Part shown: in pieces, positions 6,079 to 9,065 of the stretch
Numbering within the stretch: position 1 is the stretch's first letter
Layout: every line of letters starts with the position of its first letter
DNA from: CAVXAE01 sp044225565
GTDB lineage: Bacteria > Pseudomonadota > Gammaproteobacteria > Steroidobacterales > Steroidobacteraceae
DNA length: 9,065 bases
Assembly (NCBI GenBank): GCA_044225565.1
Contig: JBGAIL010000185.1
Span: 1-9,065, forward strand
Direction: 5' to 3'
Notes under the pieces: model-generated
Told to the model about the DNA's origin: nothing
Database searches by the model: none
What the model saw: the letters and a program-made list of their open reading frames with translations, nothing else
Program-made: the position numbers and the translations under genes

Positions 6079-6925
6079 GTACTTCCACGCCGCGGGCGCG
6101 AATGGCTTCCACGCATGCCGCAGGCGCCGCTTCGTCGGTAATCAGCAGGTGCACCTGCTCCACCGGCGCGATCACCGACAGGTTGCGGCGCAGCAGCTTG
6201 GAGGAGTCCGTCACCGCGATCACCTGCCGGGCGATGCGGATCATCTGCGCGTTCAGCTGCGCCTCGAGCACATAGGGCGTCATGAGCCCGATGTCGGGAT
6301 CCAGGCTGTCCACGCCCAGGAACAGGTGATCCGCCTGCAGCTCGCTCAATGCCCGCTCCGCCTGCGGGCCGGAGAGCGACCACGATTTCTGCCGCAGGAC
6401 GCCGCCCGGAATGACGAGGTTCACGTGCGGGGCATTCGCGAGCAGCGCGGCGATGTTGAGAGCGTTCGTGATCACGTTGATCGACGAGAGCCTCAGCCCG
6501 CGAATCTGTTTCGCGATCTCCGCCGTCGTGGTGCCGGAGTCGAGTATCAGCGTTTCGCCGTCCCGGATCAGCTCCGCCGCCGCCGCTGCGATGCGCACCT
6601 TCTCGGCGCGATGCAGCGTCTGCTTCACGTCGATCGGCAGCTCATCGCTGTCGCCACGGGGAAGGGCGCCGCCGTGCGTGCGCACCAGCGCGCCGAGATC
6701 TTCGAGCGCCGTCAGGTCTGTGCGGATGGTGACGGCCGAGACGCCGAAGTCCCTTGCGAGCTCCGCCACGGTGCCTTGGGCCTGCTGCTCGATCAGCGTG
6801 CGGATGCGCCGCCGCCGTTCCTCCATCGCGAGGCCTCGCGCACGGATGGTTTCCGTCCCGACCGCCCCCGCCTCGAGCATCCGCCCGCGCCTCGCCGCCA
6901 CCTTCTTTGCCTCGCGCTTCGCCAT
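6068..6925 (-). CDS. DeoR-family transcriptional regulator, AgaR-like
   Basis: This DNA-binding repressor-type protein has 285 residues. The N-terminal helix-turn-helix spans about 53-78 (VAELARDFGVSAVTIRTDL), followed by the family's RTHGGA at 82-87. The C-terminal sensor domain has the sugar-phosphate pocket motifs DSGTTT (129-134), TNAL (153-156), GGVLR (174-178), LGVDSLD (203-209) and TDSSK (239-243). The ending G-V-E-V-R-L-V and the LFLGVD segment recall Escherichia coli AgaR, the repressor of N-acetylgalactosamine genes, more than GlpR. A phosphorylated sugar or amino sugar is the likely effector. ATG 6925 is preceded by a weak GGGA; ATG 6826 (residue 34) has GAGG 7 nt upstream and would give a more usual 252-residue protein, so the basic 33-residue extension is uncertain. 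The gene is divergent from the TonB-dependent receptor and faces a TTTCG repeat array immediately upstream, so it probably regulates itself and the receptor. Confidence 0.94.
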   Translation of the reverse strand: MAKREAKKVAARRGRMLEAGAVGTETIRARGLAMEERRRRIRTLIEQQAQGTVAELARDFGVSAVTIRTDLTALEDLGALVRTHGGALPRGDSDELPIDVKQTLHRAEKVRIAAAAAELIRDGETLILDSGTTTAEIAKQIRGLRLSSINVITNALNIAALLANAPHVNLVIPGGVLRQKSWSLSGPQAERALSELQADHLFLGVDSLDPDIGLMTPYVLEAQLNAQMIRIARQVIAVTDSSKLLRRNLSVIAPVEQVHLLITDEAAPAACVEAIRARGVEVRLV

Positions 6926-6941
6926 GAGTCTTTCCCATTCG

Positions 6942-7016
6942 ACTTTCGCTTTCGATCCTAAACGAAAGTGAAGGCCAAAATCACCTGGGCTCGAGTCTAA
7001 ACGAAAACAAACGAAA
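6942..7016. promoter_or_regulatory. Array of TTTCG/CGAAA elements, probable DeoR-family operators
   Basis: Three exact AAACGAAA octamers lie at 6960-6967, 6999-7006 and 7009-7016; the last two are exactly 10 bp apart, one helical turn. Two opposite-strand TTTCG copies lie at 6944-6948 and 6950-6954, a 6-bp tandem. ACTTTCG (6942-6948) and CGAAAGT (6963-6969) form a perfect 7-bp inverted repeat with centres 21 bp apart, two helical turns. TTTCG-type repeats are known in operators of AgaR, GlpR-like and related DeoR-family repressors. One cluster adjoins the regulator start and the other adjoins the predicted receptor promoter, so both directions could be repressed. Confidence 0.75.
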
Positions 7017-7021
7017 GTTTC

Positions 7022-7050
7022 TTGTGCTTTCATATGGCGTCCCCTAGGAT
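7022..7050 (+). promoter_or_regulatory. Candidate promoter of the TonB-dependent receptor gene
   Basis: TTGTGC (7022-7027) and TAGGAT (7045-7050) are separated by 17 bp and match the sigma-70 hexamers at three and four of six positions. The start point would lie near 7057, leaving a leader of about 26 nt that contains the ribosome binding site. The AAACGAAA copy at 7009-7016 ends 5 bp before the -35 box, so a bound repressor would hinder polymerase. Confidence 0.4.
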
Positions 7051-7068
7051 GGCCGCGCCCGTACAGCC

Positions 7069-7074
7069 AGGTGG
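7069..7074 (+). promoter_or_regulatory. Ribosome binding site of the TonB-dependent receptor gene
   Basis: AGGTGG differs from the consensus AGGAGG at one base and ends 8 nt before ATG 7083, supporting that start. Confidence 0.6.
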
Positions 7075-7082
7075 TGCACGCC

Positions 7083-9065
7083 ATGACTCAAAATAAAGTC
7101 CACTCCGGTCGCCTCCAGGGTTTCCTGATCGCGTGCGGCTTCGCCGCCAGCGCCGCCTCGCCCGCACAGGAGCAGGGGCAGCAGGCCGCCGATGCCGGCG
7201 TGAGCGCCGACGAGCTCCAGGAAGTCGTCGTCACCGGCACGCGCGCTGCGCTCATCCAGTCGCTGGACCGGAAGCACGACGCGCAGGTCGTCATGGATTC
7301 CATCGTCGCGGAGGATCTCGGCCGCTTCCCGGACAGCAACGTCGCCGACTCGCTCTCGCACATCACGGGCATCACGCTCCAGCGCACGCGCGGCGGCGAA
7401 GGCCAATACGTCAACGTGCGGGGTCTCGGCCCGGAATTCAGCATCGTGACGCTCAACGGGCGCATCCTCGCCACCGACGGGGACGGGCGGGAGTTCGCCT
7501 TCGACGTTCTGCCGTCCGAGGTCATCTCCGGCGCGGACGTGTACAAGTCCGCGAGCGCCGTGAACCTCGAAGGCAGCATCGGCGGTGCGATCAACCTCAC
7601 TTCGGCGCGTCCGCTCGACACGCGCGGCACGCGCGCCGGCCTGAGCGTGGAAGGCGACTACAACGACCTCTCGGAGAAGAAGGGTTACAAGGCGAGCGCC
7701 GTCTTCAGCAAGACGTTCGCGGACGACCGCATGGGCGTGCTGCTCACCGCGATCCACCAGGACACCACCGTCCGCTCGGACGCGGTCCACGAGTTCTACG
7801 TCAATCCGGATTCGCCCGGCGAGTTCGACGCGAACGGCGACGGCGTCATCTCCGACGACGAGAGCGGGCTGCTCGGCCTGTGCTGCACGAGCTTCGGCGC
7901 GCGCATCCAGGACAAGCGGCGCACCGGCATCACCGGCGTGTGGCAATGGGAGGTGAGTGATGCCTTCCGCATGACGGTCGACGGGCTGTTCACGCGGCTC
8001 AATGCCCCCACGGTCGGCTACCACCAGTCCTATTACGTCGAGGATTCCATCCTCGACGAGAGCACCGGCCAGCACCGCTGGAGCGACGTGAGCATCCGCG
8101 ACCACTGGGTGACGGGCATGACCGTCGCCGAGCTGGTGCCGGAGATCTCGACGATCACCGAGCACCGCGTGGTCGACACGAGCCAGTTCGGCTGGAACGG
8201 CGTGTGGCAGGCTTCCGATCGCCTGAAGTTCAACCTGGACGCCTACCAGTCGAAGTCCAAGCGCGATTCGGGCGGCAAGGACACGTGGGTCGTCTCGGGC
8301 ATCGCAGGCAGCCACACCGCCCGCGTCGACATGAACGACAACGCGCTGCCCGACATCCGCGTCACGCTCGAGGACGGCCGCGATCTCGCCACGGCGCTCG
8401 CGGCCGGCGAGCTCGGCGACGCAGACTATGGGCTGCACTACATCGGCCTTTCCGGCACGGACGTCACCGACAAGGTCACGGGCTTCACGCTCGCAGGCGA
8501 GCTCAAGTTCGACGCGGGAAGCTTCAGATCCCTGCAGTTCGGCGCGGCCGGCACCGAGCGCACCAAGCAGCGCGACACCATCGAGAACGACACGAACGGC
8601 GGCTCCTGCCAGTACTGCAACATGTACGGCACCACGTTCGCGAGCCTCGGCGCCAGCGTGGCGCACGAGCTCTCCCTTCCCAATTTCATGCGCAACGGCG
8701 GCGGCAGCTATCCGAAGCAGTTCATGTCCTTCGACGTGAAGGAGTACCTGAACGCACTCTCGGCGCTCGACGGCCAGCCGATCCTCGACGAGGACGGCAA
8801 CCCGACAGGCGAGGTCTACGACGCCTCGCGCGTGCTCCCCGCCTTCAATCCCGTGCAATCCTATGACGTGCGGGAGGAGACCCTCGCGCTCTACCTGAAC
8901 GCCAACTTCGGCGCGGAGAGATGGTTCGCCAGCGCGGGCGTGCGCTGGATCAATACCGATACGACGGCGAAGACGGCGGTGGACAGCATCCTGTTCGTGG
9001 ACGACCCGACGCCCGACGTGCCCACCTCGAGCCCCGACGTCACGTACAGCGCCGCGGAGCCGCTG
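7083..9065 (+). CDS. TonB-dependent receptor, TonB-Xanth-Caul type (3' end outside window)
   Basis: The frame is open from ATG 7083 to the last base, 661 codons without a stop. An N-terminal signal peptide runs to about residue 28 (hydrophobic LQGFLIACGFAASAA). The TonB box ELQEVVVTGTR is at 44-54. The plug domain follows with DLGRFPDSNVADSLSHITG (78-96), the conserved VNVRGLGPEFS (110-120), TLNGR (123-127) and SIGGAINL (165-172), all hallmarks of the TIGR01782 receptor type. The beta-barrel begins near 185; members usually have roughly 900-1000 residues, so about a third is missing. These outer-membrane channels take up large or scarce substrates, often oligosaccharides, using TonB-transmitted energy. 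The divergent AgaR-like regulator suggests a carbohydrate or amino-sugar ligand, which is inference. Residues 249-260 form a perfect EF-hand calcium-binding loop, and there are two close cysteine pairs (267/268 and 509/512), both presumably in extracellular loops. Confidence 0.95.
   Translation, partial: MTQNKVHSGRLQGFLIACGFAASAASPAQEQGQQAADAGVSADELQEVVVTGTRAALIQSLDRKHDAQVVMDSIVAEDLGRFPDSNVADSLSHITGITLQRTRGGEGQYVNVRGLGPEFSIVTLNGRILATDGDGREFAFDVLPSEVISGADVYKSASAVNLEGSIGGAINLTSARPLDTRGTRAGLSVEGDYNDLSEKKGYKASAVFSKTFADDRMGVLLTAIHQDTTVRSDAVHEFYVNPDSPGEFDANGDGVISDDESGLLGLCCTSFGARIQDKRRTGITGVWQWEVSDAFRMTVDGLFTRLNAPTVGYHQSYYVEDSILDESTGQHRWSDVSIRDHWVTGMTVAELVPEISTITEHRVVDTSQFGWNGVWQASDRLKFNLDAYQSKSKRDSGGKDTWVVSGIAGSHTARVDMNDNALPDIRVTLEDGRDLATALAAGELGDADYGLHYIGLSGTDVTDKVTGFTLAGELKFDAGSFRSLQFGAAGTERTKQRDTIENDTNGGSCQYCNMYGTTFASLGASVAHELSLPNFMRNGGGSYPKQFMSFDVKEYLNALSALDGQPILDEDGNPTGEVYDASRVLPAFNPVQSYDVREETLALYLNANFGAERWFASAGVRWINTDTTAKTAVDSILFVDDPTPDVPTSSPDVTYSAAEPL

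Noticed and set aside
7044..8858. A 604-codon open frame on the minus strand opposite the TonB-dependent receptor
   Set aside because: The plus-strand frame has unmistakable receptor motifs, and the antisense translation has no recognisable domain. Long antisense frames are expected opposite genes with strong GC bias at third positions.

Overview
The window is GC-rich and densely coded. It comes from a Gram-negative bacterium, because it encodes an outer-membrane TonB-dependent receptor of the TonB-Xanth-Caul type and a probable twin-arginine exported hydrolase. The gene mix (this receptor type, a membrane-anchored TolB-like/TPR protein, GC-rich codons with GC at third positions) fits a gammaproteobacterium of the Xanthomonadales/Steroidobacterales kind. 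A sphingomonad-like alphaproteobacterium cannot be excluded from the sequence alone.

Layout, left to right. (1) At 1-335 (+) is the 3' end of a gene cut by the window edge, possibly the C-terminus of an alpha/beta hydrolase. (2) Converging on it is a three-gene minus-strand run: a Tat-exported dienelactone-hydrolase-like protein (1741-2619), a YciI/DGPF-domain protein (1339-1710) and a D-isomer-specific 2-hydroxyacid dehydrogenase (348-1319). Gaps of 30 and 19 nt suggest one operon. (3) Divergent from it, across only 85 bp, is an MFS transporter (2705-4171, +). Its GTG start has no Shine-Dalgarno sequence but lies where a predicted promoter would place the transcription start. A perfect 8-bp inverted repeat overlaps that promoter. 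(4) A membrane-anchored TolB-like domain plus TPR protein follows (4238-6061, +). (5) Converging on it with a 6-nt gap is a DeoR-family regulator that resembles AgaR (6068-6925, -). (6) Divergent from the regulator is a TonB-dependent receptor (7083 to the window end, +), truncated at 661 codons.

Two functional units stand out. The left unit (hydrolase, YciI, dehydrogenase and divergent MFS permease) looks like a small uptake-and-catabolism module for an unidentified organic acid, ester or lactone. The right unit is a classical regulator/receptor pair. The 157-bp spacer between them carries five copies of the TTTCG/CGAAA element typical of DeoR-family operators, so the regulator probably controls both itself and the receptor, with a phosphorylated sugar as likely effector. 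The receptor also contains a textbook EF-hand loop, unusual in such a protein. No rRNA, tRNA, CRISPR array, insertion sequence or phage element was seen. No gene-free stretch exceeds 300 bp; the longest is the 157-bp regulatory spacer.
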